Shown here: positions 7,493-14,935 of the stretch, piece by piece
Position numbering within the stretch: position 1 is the stretch's first letter
Layout: each line of letters begins with the position of its first letter
DNA from: Croceimicrobium sp965658965
GTDB lineage: Bacteria; Bacteroidota; Bacteroidia; Flavobacteriales; Schleiferiaceae
Assembly: GCA_965658965.1 (NCBI GenBank)
Contig: CBFHVV010000002.1
Location: 7,558 to 71,557, forward strand
Direction of reading: 5' to 3'
DNA: 64,000 nucleotides
Program-made: the position numbers and the translations under genes
The notes under the pieces: model-generated
Database searches by the model: none
Told to the model about the DNA's origin: nothing
Seen by the model: only the letters and a program-made list of their open reading frames with translations

Positions 7493-8448
7493 TATAATGC
7501 GCTTATGGCAGTATTATCTTCTAAGCTATCCACGGGTGCGCTAGCACTGCTATCTGCTGGTGCTGCGCTTTCTTCAAGACTAGGTTTGGTTAATTCGCCT
7601 TGTGGTTCTTTAGGGCTCGCTGGATTGCTGCCCACTAAACTTAGCACATAAGAAGCAACTTCTTGCATTTGTGCCGCGTTTAATTGGTCTTTCCAGGGAA
7701 TCATTCCCTTGGCAGGAACGCCATACTTAACGGTTCTAAACACGTCTTTAATGTCATCTCCATGAATCCAGTAGTTATCGGTAAGATTGGGGCCAACACC
7801 GCCACCGCCATCATTGGCATGACAAACTGCGCAGTTTTTTGCGAAGATTTTGCCTCCTTCGGCTATACGGCTATCGTCTGCTAATAAGGTAACACTGCTT
7901 TCGTCTACGAGATTAGCAGCATTCTTAAGGTACTCTTCTTGCGCAGCTTCCGCTTGAGCTAATTCTATTTTTAACTCTTCTAGTGGTAATGGTGCCGATT
8001 CAAATACGTGATAACGCAAAAGGTAGATTACCGCAAATACGATTGATAAGTAGAAGCCAGCTTTCCACCAAGGCGGGAGGTTGTTGTCTAATTCCATAAT
8101 CCCATCGTAGATGTGATCGGTTGCTACTTCCTCTTCGTTTTCTACGGGCACCGCGTCGGTTAATTTGTGCATTAAACCGTCTACCCAATCTTCCTCTTCT
8201 TCCTCTTCTTCCATGCTTTCTACCACTTCTTTGCCATCCTTACGGGCCACAAGTTTTTTCATGGCATCTAGGGCTTCGAAGGTGGCCATAAAGGCAATGA
8301 CTAAGAAGAATAACGAGATTACTACTAACCAATTGGTAGGGTTGGCAATAATGTCTAATGAATTTTCGGGATTAAGGAAGGTGAGGCTGCCCGCGCCTAC
8401 CATTAGTAAAATGGCAAAGGCTAATACTGCTCTATTTAGTTTCTTCAT
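7492..8448 (-). CDS. ccoP: Cbb3-type cytochrome c oxidase subunit III CcoP (mono-heme)
   Basis: This 318-residue subunit has two membrane helices and a following helix after an acidic loop (residues about 83-90 are nearly all Glu). It has one c-type heme site, CAVCH, with a downstream methionine region (AKGMIPW). Proteobacterial CcoP has two hemes; a single heme with a long cytosolic N-terminal part is the usual Bacteroidota form. It ends in a Ser/Ala/Pro-rich tail. It transfers electrons from cytochrome c to the CcoNO core. The start overlaps ccoQ by 17 bp. Confidence 0.95.
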   Translation of the reverse strand: MKKLNRAVLAFAILLMVGAGSLTFLNPENSLDIIANPTNWLVVISLFFLVIAFMATFEALDAMKKLVARKDGKEVVESMEEEEEEEDWVDGLMHKLTDAVPVENEEEVATDHIYDGIMELDNNLPPWWKAGFYLSIVFAVIYLLRYHVFESAPLPLEELKIELAQAEAAQEEYLKNAANLVDESSVTLLADDSRIAEGGKIFAKNCAVCHANDGGGGVGPNLTDNYWIHGDDIKDVFRTVKYGVPAKGMIPWKDQLNAAQMQEVASYVLSLVGSNPASPKEPQGELTKPSLEESAAPADSSASAPVDSLEDNTAISAL

Positions 8449-8629
8449 GGCTAATATCTTTGTCGTTATCTAAAGGTAGAAGGCTAACTTCCTCAATACT
8501 TTTGCGATCTTTTAATAAAATGTAAGTCACGGCACCTATAAATAGGCTAAAGAAAATGAGGAAGGAGAGGATGGGGTAAATCGATACCCCATCTATAGTC
8601 TCCATATTGTGTTTTATAAATTTTAACAT
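8432..8629 (-). CDS. ccoQ: Cbb3 oxidase subunit CcoQ
   Basis: A 65-residue protein with a single membrane helix (about residues 20-40, ISFLIFFSLFIGAV-like) and a charged cytosolic tail containing LKDRKSIEEVSLLPL. Size, topology and position between ccoNO and ccoP identify it as CcoQ/FixQ, a small stabilising subunit. It starts 5 bp after the ccoNO stop. Sequence similarity in this family is weak, so the call rests largely on context. Confidence 0.85.
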   Translation of the reverse strand: MLKFIKHNMETIDGVSIYPILSFLIFFSLFIGAVTYILLKDRKSIEEVSLLPLDNDKDISHEETK

Positions 8630-8634
8630 GAGTA

Positions 8635-10803
8635 TTATTTTTCAGCGGTTACGTTTCCAGCTACCGTCGCTTCTGTGTGTTTGCTCGGGTTACCTTTTAT
8701 ATCAATTCCTAAGCGCTGTAGATAAGCGATAAGAGCAACAATTTCCTCCTTTGGACTTACTTCAACATCGTCAAGCTGGCTTTCTAAATCGGCCGCAATC
8801 TCTTCCGCTTGTGCCATTAAATGCATTTCTGCATTAGCAACATATTCTGGGCTGTAAGGAACACCTAAAGAAACCATGGCTTCTAATTTTTTAGTGGTGT
8901 ATTCGGTGTCTAAGTCGTTGGTAAATAACCACTCGTAGGTTGGCATAATAGAACCTGGGCTCATGCTGGTTGGGTCTAACATGTGGTTATAGTGCCAGCT
9001 GTGTGGGTATTTACCACCTTCACGGTGTAAGTCTGGCCCGGTGCGCTTAGATCCCCAAAGGAAAGGGTGATCAAAAACGAATTCACCAGCTTTAGAGTAT
9101 TCACCGTAGCGCGCTACTTCACTGCGGAAAGGACGAATCATTTGAGAGTGACAAGCATTACATCCTTCTCTAATATAAAGGTCTCTTCCCTCTAGCTCTA
9201 GCGCAGTATAAGGCTTAACACTAGAAATGGTTGGAATATTAGACTTCACCATTATGGTTGGTACAATTTCAATAATACCCCCAATAAGAATGGCAACAAT
9301 ACTAAAGAGCATTAATTGTACAGGTTTTCTTTCAATCCAACGGTGCCAGTGCTCGCCTTTGGTTTTTTTGTACTCTGTACTAGCTAATGGTAAAGCACTT
9401 GCTTCTTCTTGCGCTATTAGTTTGCCAGATTTTACTGTGCGAATAACGTTTACAACCATTATCAGCATACCGGTAATGTATAAAATACCACCAATAGCGC
9501 GAGTTAGGTATAAGGGGATTAATTGGGTTACGGTTTCTAAGAAGTTACCGTAAACAAGTGTACCATCAGGATTAAATTCTTTCCACATTAAGCTTTGTGT
9601 CCAGCCACTAACATACATTGGTAAAGCCCAGAATAATATACCAGTGGTGCCAATCCAAAAGTGAGCATTCGCTAGTTTTTCAGAATAGAGGCTTGTCTTA
9701 TAGATTTTAGGCATGATAAAGTAGATCATACCGAAAATGATAAAGCCGTTCCAGCCTAAGGTTCCAATATGCACGTGTGCAGGAATCCAGTCTGTATAAT
9801 GCGCAATGGCATTAAAGTTTTTTAAGCTTAAAAGTGGCCCTTCTAAGGTACTCATACCATAAGCCGTAATAGCTACTACAAAAAACTTAAGGATAGCGCT
9901 ATCGCGGACTTTATCCCAGGCTCCTCTTAAGGTAAGCAGGCCGTTAATCATACCACCCCAACTTGGGAAGATGAGCATGATAGAGAAAACAGTTCCTAAA
10001 CTTTGGGCCCAATCGGGTAAACTAGTGTATAATAAGTGGTGAGGACCAGCCCAAATGTAGAGGAAGATCAAGGCCCAAAAGTGAATAATAGATAATCGGT
10101 AGGAGTAAACCGGACGATTAGCCGCTTTAGGTACAAAATAGTACATTAAACCTAAAACTGGTGTAGTTAAAAAGAAGGCTACGGCGTTATGCCCATACCA
10201 CCATTGTACCAAGGCATCTTGTACACCCGCGAAAATGGAGTAAGATTTAAAACCACTAATGGGAAGCTCTAAGTTGTTTACAATATGCAAAACCGCAACT
10301 GTAACGAAGGTGGCAATGTAAAACCAGATGGCCACGTATAGGTGACGCTCTCTACGCTTTAAAATGGTCCAAAACATATTCACTCCGAAGATAACCCAGA
10401 TAAGCGCGATGCCAATATCAATGGGCCACTCTAATTCGGCGTACTCTTTGGAAGAGGTGAGACCTAAAGGTAGAGTAATAACCGCCGAAACGATAATTAA
10501 CTGCCAGCCCCAAAAGTGAATTTTACTTAGTAAGTCGCTGGCCATACGCGTTTTTAATAAGCGCTGGAGGGAATAATAAATCCCCGCAAAAATGGCATTA
10601 CCCACAAAAGCAAAAATGGCTCCGTTGGTATGCAGGGCTCTGAGACGCCCAAAGCTTAACCAGGAAGCCAGGTTCATTTCTGGGAAAACCAGTGCTAACG
10701 CGATCCATAAGCCTACTAAAAGGCCAATTACCCCCCATACTATGGTGGCAACGGTGAAGTTTCTTACGATCTTATTGTCGTAATAAAAAGTTTCTGCTTG
10801 CAT
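8635..10803 (-). CDS. ccoNO: Fused cbb3 oxidase subunits I and II (CcoNO)
   Basis: This 722-residue fusion carries the catalytic heme-copper subunit CcoN (about 1-470) and the mono-heme cytochrome CcoO (about 500-722). Visible ligands in CcoN include ALHTNGAIFAF (heme b), WWYGHNAVAFF (CuB), GPHHLLYT and HVHIGTLGWNGF. CcoO starts with a membrane helix and has the CNACHSQMIRPF heme c motif. Separate ccoN and ccoO genes are usual in Proteobacteria, while the fusion is characteristic of Bacteroidota. The enzyme reduces oxygen with very high affinity and pumps protons. It lies 2 bp after ccoS. Confidence 0.97.
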   Translation of the reverse strand: MQAETFYYDNKIVRNFTVATIVWGVIGLLVGLWIALALVFPEMNLASWLSFGRLRALHTNGAIFAFVGNAIFAGIYYSLQRLLKTRMASDLLSKIHFWGWQLIIVSAVITLPLGLTSSKEYAELEWPIDIGIALIWVIFGVNMFWTILKRRERHLYVAIWFYIATFVTVAVLHIVNNLELPISGFKSYSIFAGVQDALVQWWYGHNAVAFFLTTPVLGLMYYFVPKAANRPVYSYRLSIIHFWALIFLYIWAGPHHLLYTSLPDWAQSLGTVFSIMLIFPSWGGMINGLLTLRGAWDKVRDSAILKFFVVAITAYGMSTLEGPLLSLKNFNAIAHYTDWIPAHVHIGTLGWNGFIIFGMIYFIMPKIYKTSLYSEKLANAHFWIGTTGILFWALPMYVSGWTQSLMWKEFNPDGTLVYGNFLETVTQLIPLYLTRAIGGILYITGMLIMVVNVIRTVKSGKLIAQEEASALPLASTEYKKTKGEHWHRWIERKPVQLMLFSIVAILIGGIIEIVPTIMVKSNIPTISSVKPYTALELEGRDLYIREGCNACHSQMIRPFRSEVARYGEYSKAGEFVFDHPFLWGSKRTGPDLHREGGKYPHSWHYNHMLDPTSMSPGSIMPTYEWLFTNDLDTEYTTKKLEAMVSLGVPYSPEYVANAEMHLMAQAEEIAADLESQLDDVEVSPKEEIVALIAYLQRLGIDIKGNPSKHTEATVAGNVTAEK

Positions 10804-10805
10804 AA

Positions 10806-10970
10806 CTATTGTTTAGATCTTTGGCTTGGCTTGCTATCGTCTTTCAGCATCCGTACACTAGGAGAGTAATCATCATCGTATTGGCCATTTTTAATGCTCC
10901 AGATAAAAGCGATTAAAAAACCAATAGCAACAATAAAACTGATAATGATAAGAATGTAAATTGCCGACAT
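10806..10970 (-). CDS. ccoS: Cbb3 oxidase maturation protein CcoS
   Basis: A 54-residue gene read directly from the minus strand, starting at ATG 10970 and stopping with TAG at 10806-10808. It encodes MSAIYILIIISFIVAIGF, then AFIWSIKNGQYDD. One membrane helix is followed by W-x-I-K-x-G-Q-Y/F-D-D, the CcoS/FixS signature. It is needed for insertion of heme and copper in cbb3 oxidase. It is the first gene of the operon, directly behind the FNR-like promoter at 10994-11036, and ends 2 bp before ccoNO. Its small size means it is easily missed. Confidence 0.93.
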   Translation of the reverse strand: MSAIYILIIISFIVAIGFLIAFIWSIKNGQYDDDYSPSVRMLKDDSKPSQRSKQ

Positions 10971-10993
10971 AAGTCCTTTTCTAATTGAAGGCT

Positions 10994-11036
10994 CAAATGT
11001 ATTGGCAGTCCTTAAGTGATAAAATGACTTTTGTCA
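10994..11036 (-). promoter_or_regulatory. FNR-like site and cbb3 operon promoter
   Basis: TGACTTTTGTCA at 11036-11025 and TACATTTG (11001-10994, perfect TAnnTTTG) are spaced 29.5 bp from palindrome centre to the first T, identical to hemN. The predicted start near 10989 puts the site at -41.5 and leaves a 19-nt leader before ccoS. Confidence 0.7.
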
Positions 11037-11074
11037 GGAATAATTAAAATGACCCAAAAAAGGGCTGATAGTAT

Positions 11075-12004
11075 TTATTTAGATTCACTCTTGGCAAGGT
11101 TACGCTTCCCTAGTTCATAGAGCGCAGCCATGCTTACGCCGAGAAGCGCAATTAAAACAACACTTTCTAAAGTAGAAATATGCTGGCCTTCACTTAGCGC
11201 CCCGCTGTAGTTGTAATCGAAAAAGTAGACCATTACTACAATACTGGCATTATTAAAAAAGTGTAGGATGGTGGGGAGCCATAAACTATCGCTCCAATGG
11301 CGCAAATAGCCTAGTAAAGCACCTAAAACTGTGATGGAAAGAAAGGCTAAATATTGATTGTGCAGTAAGCCGAAAATTACTGCGGTTATCCAAATAGCAG
11401 CATGTTTGTTAATATGCCTTCCTAAAAGTGGTTGTACCACGCCTCTAAAAAGACTCTCTTCTGCAACAGCGGGAATTAAAGCCATAATAACCAGTACCTG
11501 GATAAAATCTAAAGGATTTTGCATCCTTAAAATACTATCATACTGTTCTAACATATAAACTTGGCTTTGTTCCAAATTCTCACGCCAGGAGGCCAAAGAA
11601 TCAGGGAGAGGAATTGCGGCACTAAAGCGATAGAGTAAATCGCTTAAGGCTCCCATGCTATAGCTGGCTAAGATTAATAAAACTAGTAAAAGCCAAATAG
11701 GTTGCCCAAATTTTTTGAGGCCTAAAAGTTCTTCTGGGTGATAACTTATTAATTGTGCTCCTACCAGGGCGGGAAATAGAAAGGTTCCCACCGTTGAAAA
11801 GCCTTGCACTAATTTAAAAACTTGTTGATCGCCGAGACTGGGATTAGCCAAAAAAGATAATATTTCTTCACTATTAAAGTCGTAAAGGACTGCCGCTAAG
11901 CCAATGCCAATGGCCGAAAAGACGATAGAGCCAAATAAGGCTAAGGCAAATAAACTAAGCAACTGCTGCGCTAAACTGCCTTGCGCCAAAATCCCTTTTA
12001 TCAT
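11075..12004 (-). CDS. CPBP family intramembrane metalloprotease
   Basis: A 309-residue polytopic protein of the CPBP (Abi/CAAX-like) family. The catalytic motif EESLFRGVVQPL (EExxxR) is followed by FGLLHNQYLAFLS (the FxxxH motif) and a late HFFNNAS. These are glutamic-type intramembrane proteases; substrates in Bacteroidota are unknown. The open frame extends upstream into dusB on the other strand. ATG 12004 was chosen because it gives the normal hydrophobic N-terminus and leaves a divergent promoter gap of about 50 bp. Confidence 0.88.
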   Translation of the reverse strand: MIKGILAQGSLAQQLLSLFALALFGSIVFSAIGIGLAAVLYDFNSEEILSFLANPSLGDQQVFKLVQGFSTVGTFLFPALVGAQLISYHPEELLGLKKFGQPIWLLLVLLILASYSMGALSDLLYRFSAAIPLPDSLASWRENLEQSQVYMLEQYDSILRMQNPLDFIQVLVIMALIPAVAEESLFRGVVQPLLGRHINKHAAIWITAVIFGLLHNQYLAFLSITVLGALLGYLRHWSDSLWLPTILHFFNNASIVVMVYFFDYNYSGALSEGQHISTLESVVLIALLGVSMAALYELGKRNLAKSESK

Positions 12005-12053
12005 ACGGTCATTTCCTTTTTGTAATTTCGCAAAATTGATAAAAATTCCGACA

Positions 12054-13055
12054 GTGGTTAAGATTGGAGAGGTAGAAGTTGGTGAATTCCCATTATTATT
12101 AGCACCTATGGAAGATGTGAGTGATCCTCCCTTCCGTGCATTGTGCAAAGAAAATGGCGCCGACCTTATGTATACGGAGTTTATTTCTTCGGAAGGATTA
12201 ATTCGCGATGCGGCTAAAAGTGTGCAAAAATTAGACTTCTTTGAATACGAACGTCCCTTAGGTATTCAGATTTTCGGTAATGAAATAGAATCGATGCGTC
12301 AAGCAGCAGCTATAACCGAAGAGGCCAATCCAGATATTATCGATATTAACTACGGCTGCCCGGTTAAAAAAGTAGCTTGTAAAGGCGCAGGGGCAGGGAT
12401 TCTACAGGATATTCCGAAAATGGTTGAAATGACCAAGGAAATAGTTAATTGTGTAAATAAACCGGTTACCGTTAAAACTCGCCTGGGTTGGGATGAAAGC
12501 ACCAAGTACATTGTGGAAGTAGCAGAGCGTTTGCAGGACGTTGGCATAAAAGCTATTTCGATTCATGGTCGTACCCGCAAGCAAATGTATAAGGGCGAGG
12601 CGGATTGGTCTTTAATTGAGGCCGTTAAAAACAACCCACGGATGCACATCCCTGTTTTTGGTAACGGCGATGTTGATAGCCCGCAAAAAGCGGTGGAAAT
12701 GAAAAACCGTTATGGAGTAGATGGGATTATGATTGGTAGAGCCAGCATTGGCTATCCTTGGATTTTTAAAGAAATCAAACATTTTATGGCTACCGGTGAG
12801 CTGCTAGCCTCACCAAGTCTTCAAGAGCGTGTAAATGCCTGCCGTCGTCATTTTGAAATGGCGGTAGATTGGAAAGGAGAACGTCTGGGAATTAACGAAA
12901 CTCGTCGTCATTACACCAATTACTTTAAGGGTATAACCAATTTTAAAGAATACCGCACGCAATTGGTTACTGCAGATTATGCGGTAGATGTCTATCGTAT
13001 TTTAGAAGAAATTGAAGCACAGTTTGCAGGCGTAGAAATGGCGCATCCCTACTAA
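12054..13055 (+). CDS. dusB: tRNA-dihydrouridine synthase DusB
   Basis: DusB reduces specific uridines in tRNA to dihydrouridine using FMN and NADPH. The 333-residue protein begins VVKIGEVEVG, then LLLAPMEDVSDPPFR, the conserved FMN-binding start. Catalytic cysteine lies in NYGCPVKKVACKGAGAG, and GNGDVDSP plus GIMIGRASIGYPW bind phosphate. The GTG at 12054 is chosen as start since the family opens with MVKIG. TAATTTCG at 12023-12030 is a near-consensus -7 element, placing the start of transcription around 12035. Longer frames upstream overlap the CPBP gene and are unlikely. Confidence 0.93.
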   Translation: MVKIGEVEVGEFPLLLAPMEDVSDPPFRALCKENGADLMYTEFISSEGLIRDAAKSVQKLDFFEYERPLGIQIFGNEIESMRQAAAITEEANPDIIDINYGCPVKKVACKGAGAGILQDIPKMVEMTKEIVNCVNKPVTVKTRLGWDESTKYIVEVAERLQDVGIKAISIHGRTRKQMYKGEADWSLIEAVKNNPRMHIPVFGNGDVDSPQKAVEMKNRYGVDGIMIGRASIGYPWIFKEIKHFMATGELLASPSLQERVNACRRHFEMAVDWKGERLGINETRRHYTNYFKGITNFKEYRTQLVTADYAVDVYRILEEIEAQFAGVEMAHPY

Positions 13056-13060
13056 GGCCT

Positions 13061-14275
13061 TTACTGGGTACGTAATAATTTTAGATCCAACCTTCTTGCG
13101 GTTAAGCTAGCAGTTAATGCTCCAAGCGCAAAAACGGTGATTAAAACGAGTAAAACATCACTAAACTTAAGGCTTACAGGATAAGCGTCTACAATATAGC
13201 CTTCCCCTACGGAGATGAGGTTAAAGTGCTCTTGGGCTAAAACAATAGCACTACCGATAACAATACCGGAAAGGCCCCCATAAGCGCTTATTATCAGTCC
13301 TAGACGCAGAAATATTCGCCTCAACTCTCCAATTGGAGTGCCCATTGCCCAAAGGGTATACAGGTTTTTACGTTTTTCGAAAGTAAGCATGGCTAAACTG
13401 CCTGCAATGGTAAAAGTGGCAATGCAGAGGATGAGAGCGAAAACCAAAAAGGTAAAAAGTCCTTCTGTTTTCATTACTTTTAAAAAGGCCGATTGCTGCT
13501 CATCACGGTTTTCAATTTTGAAGTTTGGCCCAAGTAAGCTTGTTAAATCTTTTTGTATCTCTGTGACGTTCTGATAGTTTTTGATTTTCAATTCTATAGC
13601 GCTTAATTTTGCTGGTCGATTGAGTATTCTCTGGGCAAAATTTAAACTTACCAAGAAATATTTCTCGTCAAAATCGGGCTGGATAGAAAAAACGCCAAGC
13701 GGGAAAACTTTTTCGCTATGAAATTGCTCGCTGGGGTTTAAAGGGTTGGCGCTATGGGCAGGTACAAAAATATTAACCGGTTCTTGAAAGTCGCTGCGGC
13801 TAAAGCCAAGATAGTAGGCAACTCCTGCACCTAAAACGGCAGGCTCTATCGTAAGATTCTCGTTAATACGATAATCTCCGTAAAGCATTTTCTTTTCAAT
13901 ATTATTGATATCGGTAAAAACCGTATCTACCCCTTTAAGAGTGGCGATATGTTCTCTGTCATGGAAGCTTAGGAGGGCTTTTTCTTCCATAATTTGGGAG
14001 TAATAAACTATCTCTTCTCTTCCAGCAAGTTGTTTTACTACATCTTCCGCGTCGAAGTATTTTCCGCGGCTGGCAGTTATTTTTAAGTCAGGGTCAAAGT
14101 CTTGGTAAAAGCCACGAACAAGACTTTCTAAACCATTAAAAGCACTTAGTACAATTATAAGAGCGGCACTGCCTACCAAAATTCCTCCCAGAGATATTCC
14201 AGTAATAATATTAACGGCATTGCTACTGTTTTTAGAAAAAAAATAGCGTCGCGCTATATAATTGCCTAGCCTCAT
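13061..14275 (-). CDS. ABC transporter permease, LolC/LolE-like
   Basis: A 404-residue FtsX/MacB-type permease. The N-terminus MRLGNYIARRYFFSK is followed by a first helix (about 20-45), a large extracytoplasmic domain (about 50-260) and three C-terminal helices with FEKRKNLYTLWAMG between them. This topology matches LolC/LolE lipoprotein-release permeases. The cognate ATPase is not in the window. Its start overlaps the rbfA stop by 4 bp, and it converges with dusB. Confidence 0.85.
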   Translation of the reverse strand: MRLGNYIARRYFFSKNSSNAVNIITGISLGGILVGSAALIIVLSAFNGLESLVRGFYQDFDPDLKITASRGKYFDAEDVVKQLAGREEIVYYSQIMEEKALLSFHDREHIATLKGVDTVFTDINNIEKKMLYGDYRINENLTIEPAVLGAGVAYYLGFSRSDFQEPVNIFVPAHSANPLNPSEQFHSEKVFPLGVFSIQPDFDEKYFLVSLNFAQRILNRPAKLSAIELKIKNYQNVTEIQKDLTSLLGPNFKIENRDEQQSAFLKVMKTEGLFTFLVFALILCIATFTIAGSLAMLTFEKRKNLYTLWAMGTPIGELRRIFLRLGLIISAYGGLSGIVIGSAIVLAQEHFNLISVGEGYIVDAYPVSLKFSDVLLVLITVFALGALTASLTARRLDLKLLRTQ

Positions 14276-14631
14276 TTAATGGGGCTCTCGCCGCCATTTT
14301 TAAGGATGCGGTCTATTTCCGCCTCACGATCTAAAGCTTCATCAATATAGAAGTAGAGTTCAGGCATTTTACGTAAGCTGCCTTTCATTTTGCGAACCAA
14401 ACGATTTTTAATATTCGCTTTTTCGCTGTTCACGTAATCTAAAATCTCATTTTTGTCCTTTACTGGAAAAAGACTGATATTAATACGTGCAATTGAGAGG
14501 TCAGCACTAATGCGTACGGAGCTTACTGTAAAAAGCACACCGGGAAATTTATTCTGTGCAAATTCGCGGAAAATTTCGGCCATATCCTTCTGAATCTGGC
14601 TTTCGACCCTTTGTAGTCTGTTTGAATCCAT
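14272..14631 (-). CDS. rbfA: 30S ribosome-binding factor RbfA
   Basis: A 119-residue protein with the KH-like fold of RbfA. The opening RLQRVESQIQKDMAEIF and the segment SVRISADLSIARINISLFP are the family signatures, and MKGSLRKMPELYFYIDEALDRE closes it. It helps 16S rRNA 5'-end maturation of the 30S subunit. It is coupled by a 4-bp overlap to the LolC/E-like permease, a pairing seen in other Bacteroidota. Confidence 0.93.
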   Translation of the reverse strand: MDSNRLQRVESQIQKDMAEIFREFAQNKFPGVLFTVSSVRISADLSIARINISLFPVKDKNEILDYVNSEKANIKNRLVRKMKGSLRKMPELYFYIDEALDREAEIDRILKNGGESPIK

Positions 14632-14650
14632 TTGGCAAAATTACAAAAGC

Positions 14651-14935
14651 TTAATGGCTATATTCTATTTCAAAGGATTTATAAAATCGCAGGGTGGTAC
14701 TTTCAAAAATAAGATCTTTAACCTCCGCCTGGCTGGGCCCTGTCTTGCACCAAGCTTTTAGTTGTTCAATCTCGGCAATGCTGCCTTCGGCGCAAATTTC
14801 TACGCTACCATTTTCTTTATTTCGCACCCATCCTTTTATTCCTAATTCCCAGGCTTTTTTTTGAGTGCTCTTGCGATAAAAGACACCTTGCACCTTTCCA
14901 AAAACAGTAATTAATTCTGCTCGTATATCTTTCAT
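14651..14935 (-). CDS. acyP: Acylphosphatase
   Basis: A 94-residue acylphosphatase hydrolysing carboxyl-phosphate bonds such as acetyl phosphate. The phosphate-binding loop GKVQGVFYR contains the catalytic Arg21, and GWVRN supplies the catalytic Asn39; NGSVEICAEG completes the signature. It overlaps the RND protein gene by 4 bp, so the two are cotranscribed, though no functional link is evident. Confidence 0.93.
   Translation of the reverse strand: MKDIRAELITVFGKVQGVFYRKSTQKKAWELGIKGWVRNKENGSVEICAEGSIAEIEQLKAWCKTGPSQAEVKDLIFESTTLRFYKSFEIEYSH

Noticed and set aside
8000..8188. Arg-rich 62-codon minus-strand frame inside ccoP
   Set aside because: Alternative-frame shadow of the ccoP acidic region; composition is an artefact of the GAA/GAG run.
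11904..12053. Upstream extension of dusB
   Set aside because: It overlaps the CPBP gene start on the other strand; the family start (VKIG) and the -7 element support GTG 12054.
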